Under the pieces are notes generated by a model. It saw only the letters and a program-made list of their open reading frames with translations. It had not been told where the DNA came from and searched no databases. A program made the translations under genes and the position numbers. 64,000 bases of DNA from Candidatus Peribacteria bacterium (GTDB taxonomy: Bacteria; Patescibacteriota; Gracilibacteria; UBA1369; LOWO2-01-FULL-3), in the NCBI GenBank assembly GCA_943357285.1, contig CALRGJ010000001.1:124001-188000 (forward strand), written 5' to 3'. The stretch's first letter is position 1. Each line of letters starts with the position of its first letter. Shown here one piece after another: positions 19,301 to 27,130 of the stretch.

Positions 19301-20019
19301 GTAACTATGCCTTTTTTGTCAGTTTCGATTTCTAACCAAGCACCACGTTTTGGAATGATTTTTGCAGAGTGCATATCGGCACCAGCGCTATTCTTTGAGA
19401 AGAATACACCTGGAGAACGAACGATCTGGCTCACTACTACTCTTTCAATACCGTTAATGATGAAAGTTCCACGATTAGTCATCAATGGTACATTTCCTAG
19501 GAATACATCCTGCTCTTTAATTTCACCTGTCTCTTTGTTGATTAATTGAACGTGTACTTTTAATGCAGCTTCGTATGTAAGGTTTTTATTCTTTGCTGTT
19601 TCTGCGTTGTATTTAGCTTCTGCTACTGAATGTTCAAGGAAGTGTAATTCAAGTTTTTTACCTGAAAAATCCTGAATTGGAGTAATTTCTTCAAGCAATT
19701 CACGGATACCTTCATTCAAAAACCACTCGTATGAGTTTAATTGGATTTCGATAAGATTTGGAATTTCTACTTTCTGATCAATCTGGTGGCTGAAATACTT
19801 GCGTTTGCTTCTTAGAATAATAGGTTCTCTGTGAAAAGGAATCTCTGAAGGATTGATAATGTCTTTGTCCTTTTTTTCTACCTTGATCTCTGAAGCTTTC
19901 TGTTCTTCTACAATGTCTTTAACTTTTTTTGCTTTTTCCGGAGCTGGTTTTGACACAGCTTTAACTTTAGCCGGAGCCTTTTTTGCTTGCTCCTTGGCTT
20001 TTTTTTCTTTCTTAGGCAT
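16321..20019 (-). CDS. rpoB: DNA-directed RNA polymerase subunit beta
   Basis: Large RNA polymerase subunit, 1232 residues. The rifampicin region near residues 443-487 reads [20 protein letters not shown] and [16 protein letters not shown]; the Asp, His and Ser positions linked to resistance are wild type. The C-terminal clamp segment [20 protein letters not shown] is intact. Residues 1-~55 form a Lys/Ala/Glu-rich extension not seen in typical RpoB, and the last ~50 residues are strongly acidic. It is the first gene of the unit, transcribed from a good promoter ~130 nt upstream. Confidence 0.98.
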   Translation of the reverse strand: [1232 protein letters not shown]

Positions 20020-20148
20020 ATTTGAAAATAGAGTTATGGGCTAAGGGATAAGGAGTTTCGCTGGTGCGGAACGCCTCATTCTATAGATCTGACACTAACT
20101 ATTAAACTATCATAGAATAACTCATTCGAAGATTTTGATAGCAGCCTG

Positions 20149-20176
20149 ATTCTATGTTAATTCATTCTTAAGTCAA
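20149..20176 (-). promoter_or_regulatory. rpoB-ssb-rpoC promoter
   Basis: Minus-strand -35 TTGACT (20176-20171) and -10 TAGAAT (20154-20149), 16 bp apart. The ~120-nt leader has potential pairing between TTCTAT and ATAGAA segments. No terminator is visible in it. Confidence 0.8.
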
Positions 20177-20227
20177 GTTGATTTTTTGTTTAGGGTGTAA
20201 TATCTTTGTGCGCCAATAAAAAAAATT

Positions 20228-21031
20228 ATGGCAGAAAGTGGTGCAGTAGAGAGTGGGCGAAGGTTAAAATTGATTCGTAGTCCAGAACCTGAAAAAGGAA
20301 AAATAGTTTCTTCTCAGGAATTTTTTGAAACTGTTGTTTTGCCTGTGTTTAGGAAGATGGCGGCTGTGGTTTCCGGAAAGGATGGTTCTGCAGATTATGA
20401 TGTTTTGGAAGTGTCTGATCGTATGGAGAAGGGGTTGAGAAGTATTTTGATTAACCGAGCAATAAAACCTCCTAAATTTAATGGTTTGGCGGAAAAGGCT
20501 GCTTGGATGGAGGGAAAAATTGCGGCGAGATTGGTTCAAGATTATGCTTGTCATGTACTAGTAATGAGAGATGCGGAAGATATGGATTTAGATGAATATG
20601 CGCCTGGTAAAAAATATTATTTTGAAGCTGCTCAGTTTGAAGATGATGAGGAGAGTGGTCATTCTTTTGAAGGAAAAACTTATTGGCAAGTCCAGGGAAT
20701 TGTTGAGAAGAAAGAAGGTAAAGGTTCTGAAGCTGCAAAGGATATAAAGAGAGTAGTAAAATTGATAAGAGATTTATTGTATAAGCCGGCCTTAAAGGAA
20801 AAGAAGAGAGAAGCTTTGGCTTCTGAATTGGTTGAATTAAGATTGAAAGTCGGTGAGGCTGCCAGATATGTGGTGGCTGATTTCATTGAGGATTATGATG
20901 CAAATGATGGGTGGGTGGAGGCGGTGGATATTGATGAAGATACGATAGGATTGGTTGAGGATAGTGATTCTTATATGAAGGCGATGGAAAGGTTGAAAGT
21001 GGGAAGCTTTGATTTGCGTAAATTGGTGTGA
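20228..21031 (+). CDS. Unknown cytosolic protein
   Basis: No family recognised. The 267-residue protein is highly charged, with no signal peptide or membrane segment. The middle (about residues 150-210) is predicted by eye to be helical and Lys/Glu-rich (KKEGKGSEAAKDIKRVVKL, ALKEKKREALASELVELRLK), and the C-terminal third is acidic (DFIEDYDANDGWVEAVDIDE). It is divergent from rpoB. The ATG follows an AT-rich run without Shine-Dalgarno. The next gene begins 17 bp downstream, so the two may be co-transcribed. Confidence 0.65.
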   Translation: MAESGAVESGRRLKLIRSPEPEKGKIVSSQEFFETVVLPVFRKMAAVVSGKDGSADYDVLEVSDRMEKGLRSILINRAIKPPKFNGLAEKAAWMEGKIAARLVQDYACHVLVMRDAEDMDLDEYAPGKKYYFEAAQFEDDEESGHSFEGKTYWQVQGIVEKKEGKGSEAAKDIKRVVKLIRDLLYKPALKEKKREALASELVELRLKVGEAARYVVADFIEDYDANDGWVEAVDIDEDTIGLVEDSDSYMKAMERLKVGSFDLRKLV

Positions 21032-21048
21032 TTTGCTTGTATGGGGGC

Positions 21049-21810
21049 ATGCAAAAGCGTTTTGAGGAATTGGATTTATTGAGGGGGTTGGCGATTGTGG
21101 GGATGGTGATTTACCACCTACTTTTTATTTTAAATTTCTTTGGAGTTTATGGTGTGAATTTAGAATTTTCTGCAATGCAAATTTTTGCCTGGATAGTCAG
21201 ATTTGATTTTTTGGCTTTGGTTGGGGTGGGGATGGTTATTTCTTATTATAGGATTTTGGGGCGAGGTAGAGGGCGCGGCTGGGCGATTTTGCAGCAGTGG
21301 AAAAGAGGGGCGATGGTGGGTGGGTGTGCGATGGTGGTGACTACGGCAACTTATTTGTATGTGCGTGAAGACTTTGTGAGATTTGGAATCCTGCATTTGA
21401 TTGCAGTGAGTATTCTTTTCTGGAGTTTTTTTGTGGAAAGGAAATGGTTGGTGCTGGTTTTGGCTTTGGTGAGCTTTTGGATGGGCGGGTGGTTTGAGTG
21501 GATGGGGTTGAGTGGTGTAGATTTTGGTGGAGCTTGGATGGGATATTTTTTGAAAGATATGAATTGGCATGCACAGTCGGTAGATTATTTTCCTTTGTTT
21601 CCTTGGGTGGGAATGGTGGGTATAGGAGTTTTTATAGGACATATTTTTTATCCGAAAGGTGTGCAGAGGGGTGAGTGGAAAATTTTGAATGGTGAAGGTT
21701 GGGCGAAAAAGAGTGTGTGCTTTTTAGGCAGACATTCTTTGGCAGTTTATATGATTCACGTGCCGGTGATTATGGTGGTGCTGTGGGCGTTGGGGTTGGT
21801 GAAGGGGTAG
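21049..21810 (+). CDS. DUF1624/heparan-alpha-glucosaminide acetyltransferase-like membrane protein
   Basis: The 253-residue integral membrane protein has about seven hydrophobic segments. The N-terminus RFEELDLLRGLAIVGMVIYH is the signature of the DUF1624/HGSNAT_cat and related YeiB-like families, which include enzymes that transfer acyl groups to sugars across membranes. Later motifs fit that family: FGILHLIAVSILFW, and FPLFPWVGMVGIGVFIG near residue 190. The first ATG in good context is 21049; an upstream GTG at 21028 overlaps the previous gene. A role in acylating a surface polymer is inference. Confidence 0.75.
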   Translation: MQKRFEELDLLRGLAIVGMVIYHLLFILNFFGVYGVNLEFSAMQIFAWIVRFDFLALVGVGMVISYYRILGRGRGRGWAILQQWKRGAMVGGCAMVVTTATYLYVREDFVRFGILHLIAVSILFWSFFVERKWLVLVLALVSFWMGGWFEWMGLSGVDFGGAWMGYFLKDMNWHAQSVDYFPLFPWVGMVGIGVFIGHIFYPKGVQRGEWKILNGEGWAKKSVCFLGRHSLAVYMIHVPVIMVVLWALGLVKG

Positions 21811-21894
21811 AAAACGAGAAGGTACTTTTTGTGGCGCTTCGAAAAGGTGGCTGTTTGAATTGTGCATGTTCTAGATTTTGATGTGCGTGCGTTG

Positions 21895-22863
21895 TCATGT
21901 TTGCCGTAGCCATTGTTTTCTTGAATTTTGATATTTGGAATTTATTGAGTGTTCTAGCTCGTGGTGTTCTTTGCAGAGTGGTACTAGAAATTTGGGATCG
22001 TTGCTTTTGCTGAGGGAGAAAGGAAGGGTGTGGTGAATGTTTTCTGCTCGTTTTTGGCAAGATTTTACTGAACATTTTGTGCCAAATTCTTCATGGATAA
22101 TTTTTCGCGCAACCTTGGGAATGTAGCGACTTTGAGATTTGATTGAGGCTAATGAAAATTCTTGAAGTATTTCCGCTTCTTTGTCTCGTACCTCTTCTTT
22201 TTGTAAAACTTTCTTGCTTATTTGTTCTTTCTTTTGCGCAATTTCTAATTCGCGTTTTTGTAAAAATTCTAAAAGGATCTGATTGATATCGAGACCTTTT
22301 TGTTGAAGTTCGAGAAGTTTTTGGTGAACTGAGGGGGAGAGGGTGAGAGTGTCGGATTTGTAAAGATTGGTGATTGGCTTTGATGTCTGCGCGCGCAGAC
22401 TTTCGTCCTCGTTTTCTGGCTCAAATAAGCCATTCCTGGTTATACTTGTTATGGATTTATTTCGCGTCCATTTTTCATCTCTGACCAAAGTTTCCACGGC
22501 TCCTTGGGATAAAATTTGTATTTGGTTTGCTAAAAATTCTTCGTTATCTGAATTTGCAATTGAGGTGATTCGTGTGAGTTTATTTATGCTTACTTCGCCA
22601 TTTATTAAAAGAGATTTTAGCTCTGGTAATTTCTCAAATCTTTTTTCTAAATTTAATGTGAGTCTGACCTGCTCTTCGCTTAATCCCGCCAATTTTTTTG
22701 CAAATATGAAAATTGATTCGAAGCCTTTTTTCTCGAATAATTTTCTTCGATTAACTTCCGGTAAAAGTCCGATGAATTTGCGACGCCATTCGAGTGCGCG
22801 TGAGCCGTAAGTTTTGCAAAGATGATAGAGATTTTGATCGCTTAATTTTTCTAAATTTTCCAT
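21895..22863 (-). CDS. HNH endonuclease with DUF222-like N-terminal region
   Basis: The 322-residue protein ends in an HNH nuclease domain (about 245-315). Its metal ligands are the pairs C-S-V-K-S-C and LCKEHHELEH, and the active-site region is ENIHHTLPFSLSKSNDPKFL. The N-terminal ~200 residues are helical and resemble the DUF222/13E12-type region common in repeated HNH proteins of actinobacteria and CPR genomes. Such genes are often mobile. It is transcribed away from the adjoining GC-rich island at about 22995-23860. A 16-bp palindrome (22385-22400) sits inside the reading frame. Confidence 0.8.
   Translation of the reverse strand: MENLEKLSDQNLYHLCKTYGSRALEWRRKFIGLLPEVNRRKLFEKKGFESIFIFAKKLAGLSEEQVRLTLNLEKRFEKLPELKSLLINGEVSINKLTRITSIANSDNEEFLANQIQILSQGAVETLVRDEKWTRNKSITSITRNGLFEPENEDESLRAQTSKPITNLYKSDTLTLSPSVHQKLLELQQKGLDINQILLEFLQKRELEIAQKKEQISKKVLQKEEVRDKEAEILQEFSLASIKSQSRYIPKVARKIIHEEFGTKCSVKSCQKRAENIHHTLPFSLSKSNDPKFLVPLCKEHHELEHSINSKYQNSRKQWLRQT
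22385..22400. repeat. 16-bp perfect palindrome inside the HNH gene
   Basis: GTCTGCGCGCGCAGAC is its own reverse complement. It differs only in the central four bases from the palindrome at 48787-48802 (GTCTGCCCGGGCAGAC), and both are followed by TT on the plus strand. Confidence 0.7.
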
Positions 22864-23220
22864 GAATAACAGGTTAGAAATTACGCTTAAATTATAGGTG
22901 AGTGTGTGCTCACCTTCAAGGTTTGATTGAGGGACTATGTGGCGAAATTAGAGAAAATGTATTTAAATATAGATTGGCGATTTTGGAATTCGAAAAGCCG
23001 GCGATTTTGGTCGCCGGCAGTTCTTGTGCTTTTTTGCCGTGTGCACTCTATGACGAGGCGACGCGGCTTGAGGTGGAAGGTAGGTGGAAAGGGAGGGCAC
23101 CGACCGCCCCAAGCATCCTAGTTTGTATGGATGCGAGGGGCAGTCGGTGTGGGGTAGCGCTGGGGGCGCGTGGGGAGACGAGAAGTCATACTGCGGCGGT
23201 GTGTCGTGCCGCGGGTGGGA
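22864..23220. other. Gene-free stretch entering the GC-rich island
   Basis: The first ~130 bp are AT-rich like the host; GC content rises sharply from about 22998. It holds three hairpins: GCCGGCGA-TTTTGG-TCGCCGGC (22998-23019) followed by a T-rich stretch; a large stem with arms about 23098-23118 and 23129-23149 (CACCGAC...GTCGGTG, GCATCC...GGATGC); and GCGGC/GCCGC about 23192-23211. Open frames crossing it have no coding character. The last two hairpins lie just downstream of the minus-strand island gene and may end its transcript. Confidence 0.6.
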
Positions 23221-23860
23221 CTACTCGACGACGAGCAGGTCAGTCGTTTCGTCCAGGTCGAAGACCTTGATCACCAGCGGTTCCATGTTGTCGTCGAACA
23301 CCAGCGTCTCGCCGTTGGTCTCGATGGACAGTGGGGCCAGCGTGGCGTCGGGGAGATACAGCTTCTGGCTGCTCGCGGCCTTGGAGCCGAAGCGCCAAGC
23401 CTTGAAGCCGACCTGGGGGGTGTTCTGAACCAGCCCGTTGGCGATGTCAGCGCGCACGAAGTCGGTGGAACCGAAGCTCGCACCGGCGTCGCTGGAGGTC
23501 ACGAAGGTGATGTCGATGCCCTTCGGGAGCTCGAGGCGTCCACGGAACGAGTCCGGGACGGCCAGGATGGTGTTGTCCTGCAGGGTGCGGATGAGGCAGG
23601 TCCCGTTCAGGAAGGAGAGGAGGTTGCCGGCATTGGTCTCGAGGAGGGCTGCGAAGTTCTTGTAGGTCTGCATGGTGTGCCTTGTATGCGTCCGCCACTT
23701 TGGGCCGGAACGCTATCTTGTGCCATGAGTTGCTTTGGCGAAGTGCCGTAGCTACTCTTATTAGATCGTTCGGCAACGCGCCGATCGACCCTGTTTCCTA
23801 CGATTCTTTCACGGACTCAGAAGAGCCGTGCGATGTCGTGGGTTCAGCAAGCTGCTAAAA
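22995..23860. other. GC-rich island of foreign composition
   Basis: About 860 bp have strikingly higher GC than both flanks. One gene inside (23221-23673) uses almost only G or C at third codon positions, unlike every neighbour. Edges are abrupt. The left edge is near a GC-rich hairpin beside an HNH endonuclease gene; the right edge is inside a nested inverted-repeat structure at 23802-23922. No integrase, transposase or clear terminal repeats are visible. It could be a recent horizontal insertion or an assembly chimera; the sequence alone cannot separate these. Confidence 0.75.
23221..23673 (-). CDS. Unknown protein of foreign codon usage
   Basis: No family recognised. The 150-residue protein is probably beta-rich, with no signal peptide or membrane segment (for example IRTLQDNTILAVPDSFRGRL, TNGETLVFDDNMEPLVIKVF). 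Coding status is supported by strong GC3 bias (runs of ACC, CTC, GAC, GGC, AAG codons) and by its being the only frame there with a natural amino-acid balance. A weak AAGG lies 6 nt before the ATG. It stands alone, with hairpins on both sides. A phage or plasmid origin is possible but not shown. Confidence 0.6.
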   Translation of the reverse strand: MQTYKNFAALLETNAGNLLSFLNGTCLIRTLQDNTILAVPDSFRGRLELPKGIDITFVTSSDAGASFGSTDFVRADIANGLVQNTPQVGFKAWRFGSKAASSQKLYLPDATLAPLSIETNGETLVFDDNMEPLVIKVFDLDETTDLLVVE

Positions 23861-24167
23861 ATGGGTTTTAAGTCCCAAAATTTTTTAACAAGTTGCTGAA
23901 TCCAAAACATGCCGAAAGAATCTATACCTAAATTCCAATTTTTAAAGAACAAGTTCCTGCACTCCACTTTAAAAAGGAGCGAGTTGCAAGAGGGTTAATC
24001 TATCAGGAAATGGCTACTTTGTCAACCGCATGATTGACGGAGTGGTTGGGGGTTTTGTAATTCATCGGCGCCGGTACTTTTTGATCTGTAAAATTCACAA
24101 AAGTAACTTTAAATAGTTTCGTGAAGGCAGGGTTTTTGTTGAAATTTCAGCTGTTGCGATTTCAGTT
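23674..24167. other. Gene-free, hairpin-rich right flank of the island
   Basis: No convincing gene. Its GC-rich first half has GATCGGC/GCCGATC-type and CACGG...CCGTG hairpins (23765-23830). A long imperfect stem joins 23841-23861 (GGTTCAGCAA...TAAAAA) with 23881-23903 (TTTTTTAAC...TTGCTGAATCC). A 9-bp outer stem GATTCTTTC (23802-23810) / GAAAGAATC (23914-23922) encloses both across the composition boundary. The remainder to 24167 is AT-rich and featureless apart from a weak inverted repeat near 23957-23988. Confidence 0.55.
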
Positions 24168-25451
24168 CTAAAGCCTATTCAATGCCACCATTGGGCTGAT
24201 ATTGGCAGCTTTTTGCGCTGGGATGAGGCCGGCGAGGATACTCAAGAGAGTGCCAAAGAATAGGGCGCCTAGAATCAGCATTGGAGTGATGTTGAAAACT
24301 GATTCAGGGTGAAAAGTGGTTAATGCAAGCTGGGTAAGGCTGACGTTGTCGATGATTTTACTGGCAATTATTCCAATAATTATGCCCATGCTGCTGCCTA
24401 TAAGTCCGGTAATTCCGGCTTCGATTAAAATGAGAGTTCTTATATGAGTTTTTGTGGCGCCGAGAGCGCGGAAAAGTCCGATTTCTTTGGTGCGTTCGGC
24501 AATAGTTGCTAGGAATGTACTGATAATAGCAATGGCTGCAGTAAGGAAAATGATTAGGCTGATGGCGGTGAGAGAAATTTTGAGGTAAGTGAATTTTGCA
24601 TCAACATCCTGAAGATTCTTTTGGAAATAGCTGGTGTTTAGTCCGAGAGCCTCAATCTTTTTGGCAATTTCTACTGTCTGAGTGGCATCTTCAGTTTCGA
24701 CGAAAAGTTCGAGATAATTCTTCGTGGATTCTGGTTTTTCTCCTGCAAATTCTTCGTTTAATTTTTGCATGATATGATCTGAAAGTGTGACTCCAATTAA
24801 ATTAATTTTGTCGGAAAATCCTACTACTTCAAGTCTGATAGTGTCAGTTTTATAATTAGTTGAAGGAAAGAAAGTCGAATAATTCGGATAGTAGGTTAGT
24901 TCTTTTCCAATAAGGGCATCTTCGCTGAGTTGTGGTAAATTTTGAGGTGTGGCAATAGCGAGATTATAGAGATCTAGAAGTTTGCGTGGGACTAATGCTG
25001 GATATGGTTCTTCAGTTTTATCCCAAACTTTAGGGTTATGAAGATCGTTTTTTATAAAATCTTTTGGTACGCCAAAGGCCATGGTTTCAGTAGAAAATGT
25101 CATCCCAAAAATTGGAATTTCCAGTGAAGAAAAATTGTGATACTGAGTTTCTGGATAAATGACTTTTACTTGGTCTATAGAGGAAATAAGCTTTATTGTT
25201 TCATCTGTTAGTTGTCCTTTTTTTGAAGTTTTTAGTAATGAAATTACGCCACTTTTTTCAATGTTTGGAGTAACGGTGATTTGAGTGAGAGGACTCTTTT
25301 TTTCCATCTCGCTAAAAGTTGCTTGCTGAATTCCATTGCTTAATCCCAAAAAAATAATCATTGAAGCCGTGCCGATAGTAATGCTAAAACTGGCTAGCAG
25401 AGTGCGGAATTTGCGTTCTTTGATATTTTTTAGGGCGAGAGAAAGGAGCAT
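24168..25451 (-). CDS. ABC transporter permease, MacB/FtsX type
   Basis: The 427-residue membrane protein has an N-terminal transmembrane helix (about residues 17-38), a large extracytoplasmic MacB_PCD-like domain (about 40-285) and three C-terminal helices with the FtsX core ERTKEIGLFRALGATKTHI. It is the partner of the ATPase encoded just upstream on the same strand. Systems of this kind export peptides or lipoproteins or transmit mechanical force; the substrate is not evident. The ATG gives MLLSLALKNIKERKFRTLL, a typical FtsX-like start. Confidence 0.9.
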   Translation of the reverse strand: MLLSLALKNIKERKFRTLLASFSITIGTASMIIFLGLSNGIQQATFSEMEKKSPLTQITVTPNIEKSGVISLLKTSKKGQLTDETIKLISSIDQVKVIYPETQYHNFSSLEIPIFGMTFSTETMAFGVPKDFIKNDLHNPKVWDKTEEPYPALVPRKLLDLYNLAIATPQNLPQLSEDALIGKELTYYPNYSTFFPSTNYKTDTIRLEVVGFSDKINLIGVTLSDHIMQKLNEEFAGEKPESTKNYLELFVETEDATQTVEIAKKIEALGLNTSYFQKNLQDVDAKFTYLKISLTAISLIIFLTAAIAIISTFLATIAERTKEIGLFRALGATKTHIRTLILIEAGITGLIGSSMGIIIGIIASKIIDNVSLTQLALTTFHPESVFNITPMLILGALFFGTLLSILAGLIPAQKAANISPMVALNRL

Positions 25452-25520
25452 TTGTGGGGGATAAGGTGTTTCCGGGTTTGCCGGAAACTTTTTGATTTAT
25501 TTAAATCACTTCGTGATTTT
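25452..25520 (-). repeat. Hairpins between the ABC ATPase and permease genes
   Basis: GTTTCCGG-N5-CCGGAAAC (25468-25488) and AAATCAC-TTC-GTGATTT (25503-25519) lie between the two co-directional ABC genes; the second overlaps the ATPase stop codon. Neither has a T-run in the sense direction, so they may stabilise mRNA ends rather than terminate. Confidence 0.5.
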
Positions 25521-26168
25521 TCCATCTCTAATTTCAATAATTTTTTCCGCTGCTTTGGCAACGAGGGGATCGTGAGTGGCGATGACGAGAGTGATGTTGT
25601 GAGCTTTTTGCAATTTTTTTAATAGATCAATAATTGTTTGTCCTGTTTTTAAATCTAGGTTTCCCGTAGGCTCGTCGGCAAGAATGATTTTTGGCTTATT
25701 GATAAGCGCTCTGGCAATTGCGGTGCGTTGTTTTTGTCCACCGGAAAGTTCGTTTATTTTATTATCAATTTTATTGGTGAGTTCTACTTCTTTGATTAAT
25801 TTTTCGGCATAAATTTTGTCGTGTTTGTCGGGATGATTAAAATAAGTAGGAAGAAGAACGTTGTCCAGCACAGTCATAAAAGGTTCCAAATGAAACTCTT
25901 GGAAAATAAAACCTATGGTGTTGTTTCTATATTTTGAAAGTTCTTTATCGCTATATTCACTAATATCTTTTTCTCCAACAAAAATAGACCCTTCGTTAGG
26001 CGTATCCAATCCTCCGATGAGATTTAAAAGAGTAGATTTGCCGGAGCCGGAGGGTCCTACCAAAGCGATAAATTGACCTTCTTTAATATCTAAATTGATA
26101 TCGAAAAGAGCATTGGTAGAGGATTTACCGGAGACAAACTTTTTGGAAATATTTTTGAGTTGAATCAC
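25506..26168 (-). CDS. ABC transporter ATP-binding protein, LolD/MacB type
   Basis: The 220-residue ATPase has Walker A GPSGSGKST near residues 38-46, Q-loop region FIFQEFHLEPFMT, signature LSGGQKQRTAIARAL, Walker B IILADEPTGNLD and the switch His in ATHDP. The SGGQ-K/R signature and short length place it with the MacB/LolD/FtsE group, which pairs with FtsX-like permeases such as the next gene. It starts 15 bp after a sugar isomerase-like gene, so transcription could continue from there. Confidence 0.93.
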   Translation of the reverse strand: MIQLKNISKKFVSGKSSTNALFDINLDIKEGQFIALVGPSGSGKSTLLNLIGGLDTPNEGSIFVGEKDISEYSDKELSKYRNNTIGFIFQEFHLEPFMTVLDNVLLPTYFNHPDKHDKIYAEKLIKEVELTNKIDNKINELSGGQKQRTAIARALINKPKIILADEPTGNLDLKTGQTIIDLLKKLQKAHNITLVIATHDPLVAKAAEKIIEIRDGKITK

Positions 26169-26183
26169 TCTGTGATTATAACT

Positions 26184-26981
26184 CTAGAACGCTTCGGATG
26201 CCATATTGAATTTATCATTTTTGGCTGTCCCTGCTTCTATTTTTCCGTAATATTTTTCGTAGTATTTCTTAGCTTTTACGAGTTCTTTTACTACTCTTGC
26301 ATCATCTCCACAGTGGAGATATTTTGGCAAAATCTTCATGGAAATTGCACCTGGGTAGCCATCTTCTTTGAGTTTAGTCATGAAACTTTCTAGAGGCATA
26401 ATTCCTTCCTGAGGAGGGGCATATTTTTTGCCGTGATAAAAATTTGAAAGGTGAATATGAACGAGGAATTTCTTGAGCGCAGTGTAAGCACGCATTAAAT
26501 CTTTGCGTTGTTCGCCGAGACGAGCGACGTCGAGACAAACGTGTTTGAAATCTTTTAAATCTGAAGCGCTGCCCATGGCATGTTCCGGAATAATTCCAAG
26601 AAATGTGCCGGAAGGGGCGTTTTCAAGAGCAATGGAAATGGCTTCTTTTTCACGTAATTTTGGGATTTCACTTTTCATCCAGCTAGTCATCTTGAAATCA
26701 AGAATCTTAGGAGGTTGAAGAACTACTACTTTTGCGCCAATTTCTTTGGCTAAAGTTACAATTTCTTCAATTCTTTTAGGGGCAATTTCATTTGGAGCTG
26801 TCACTGAATGAACAGGAAGTTTATATTCTAATATAAGCTTTTTCACGTATTCAGCATTAAAAGTATCAAATTCACCGTAGTTTACTACGAGATCGACACC
26901 GTCGTAACCAGCTTGTTTAGCTAGATCGAAAGCGCGATTTAGACCATAACCTCTCAAAGAATCTGTAGAAATAATAATCAT
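26184..26981 (-). CDS. Xylose isomerase-like TIM-barrel protein (sugar-phosphate isomerase/epimerase family)
   Basis: The 265-residue protein fits the AP_endonuc_2 TIM-barrel fold: repeated strand motifs MIIISTDSLRGYG, VDLVVNYGEFD, VHSVTAPNEI, KVVVLQPPKI, FKHVCLDVAR and LVHIHLSNFYHGK, and metal-ligand candidates Glu, Asp and His in these strands. Members act as sugar isomerases, epimerases or endonuclease IV-like enzymes; the substrate cannot be named. It has its own promoter and is followed at 15 bp by the ABC ATPase. Confidence 0.75.
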   Translation of the reverse strand: MIIISTDSLRGYGLNRAFDLAKQAGYDGVDLVVNYGEFDTFNAEYVKKLILEYKLPVHSVTAPNEIAPKRIEEIVTLAKEIGAKVVVLQPPKILDFKMTSWMKSEIPKLREKEAISIALENAPSGTFLGIIPEHAMGSASDLKDFKHVCLDVARLGEQRKDLMRAYTALKKFLVHIHLSNFYHGKKYAPPQEGIMPLESFMTKLKEDGYPGAISMKILPKYLHCGDDARVVKELVKAKKYYEKYYGKIEAGTAKNDKFNMASEAF

Positions 26982-27004
26982 GTTTTTGTTTTAAATCATC
27001 TTAT

Positions 27005-27034
27005 ATTTTAGCACGAAATAGGCCTTTTCGGCAA
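27005..27034 (-). promoter_or_regulatory. Promoter of the isomerase-like gene
   Basis: Minus-strand -35 TTGCCG (27034-27029) and -10 TAAAAT (27010-27005), 18 bp apart, about 20 nt before the ATG. Confidence 0.6.
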
Positions 27035-27081
27035 GGCAGGCGCATTGATTAAAACGTGTTCGATTGTTTGGCTTTGTTTGT

Positions 27082-27110
27082 TTGACTTCTTGATCTGTTT
27101 GTTGTATTTT
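27082..27110 (+). promoter_or_regulatory. Promoter of the amidotransferase-like gene
   Basis: -35 TTGACT (27082-27087) and -10 TATTTT (27105-27110), 17 bp apart. It supports ATG 27131 as the start rather than an upstream TTG at 27119. Confidence 0.65.
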
Positions 27111-27130
27111 GGTGCACATTGTTTTTGTAT

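Noticed and set aside
22902-23270. 122-residue plus-strand frame running from AT-rich into GC-rich DNA
   Set aside because: It crosses the composition boundary, needs a GTG start, and its second half is Gly/Arg-rich noise without motif content.
23170-23751. 193-residue plus-strand open frame in the GC-rich island
   Set aside because: It is antisense to the 23221-23673 gene. GC-rich DNA with GC-ending codons leaves long open frames opposite; its Gly/Val/Glu/Arg-dominated composition is typical of such shadows.
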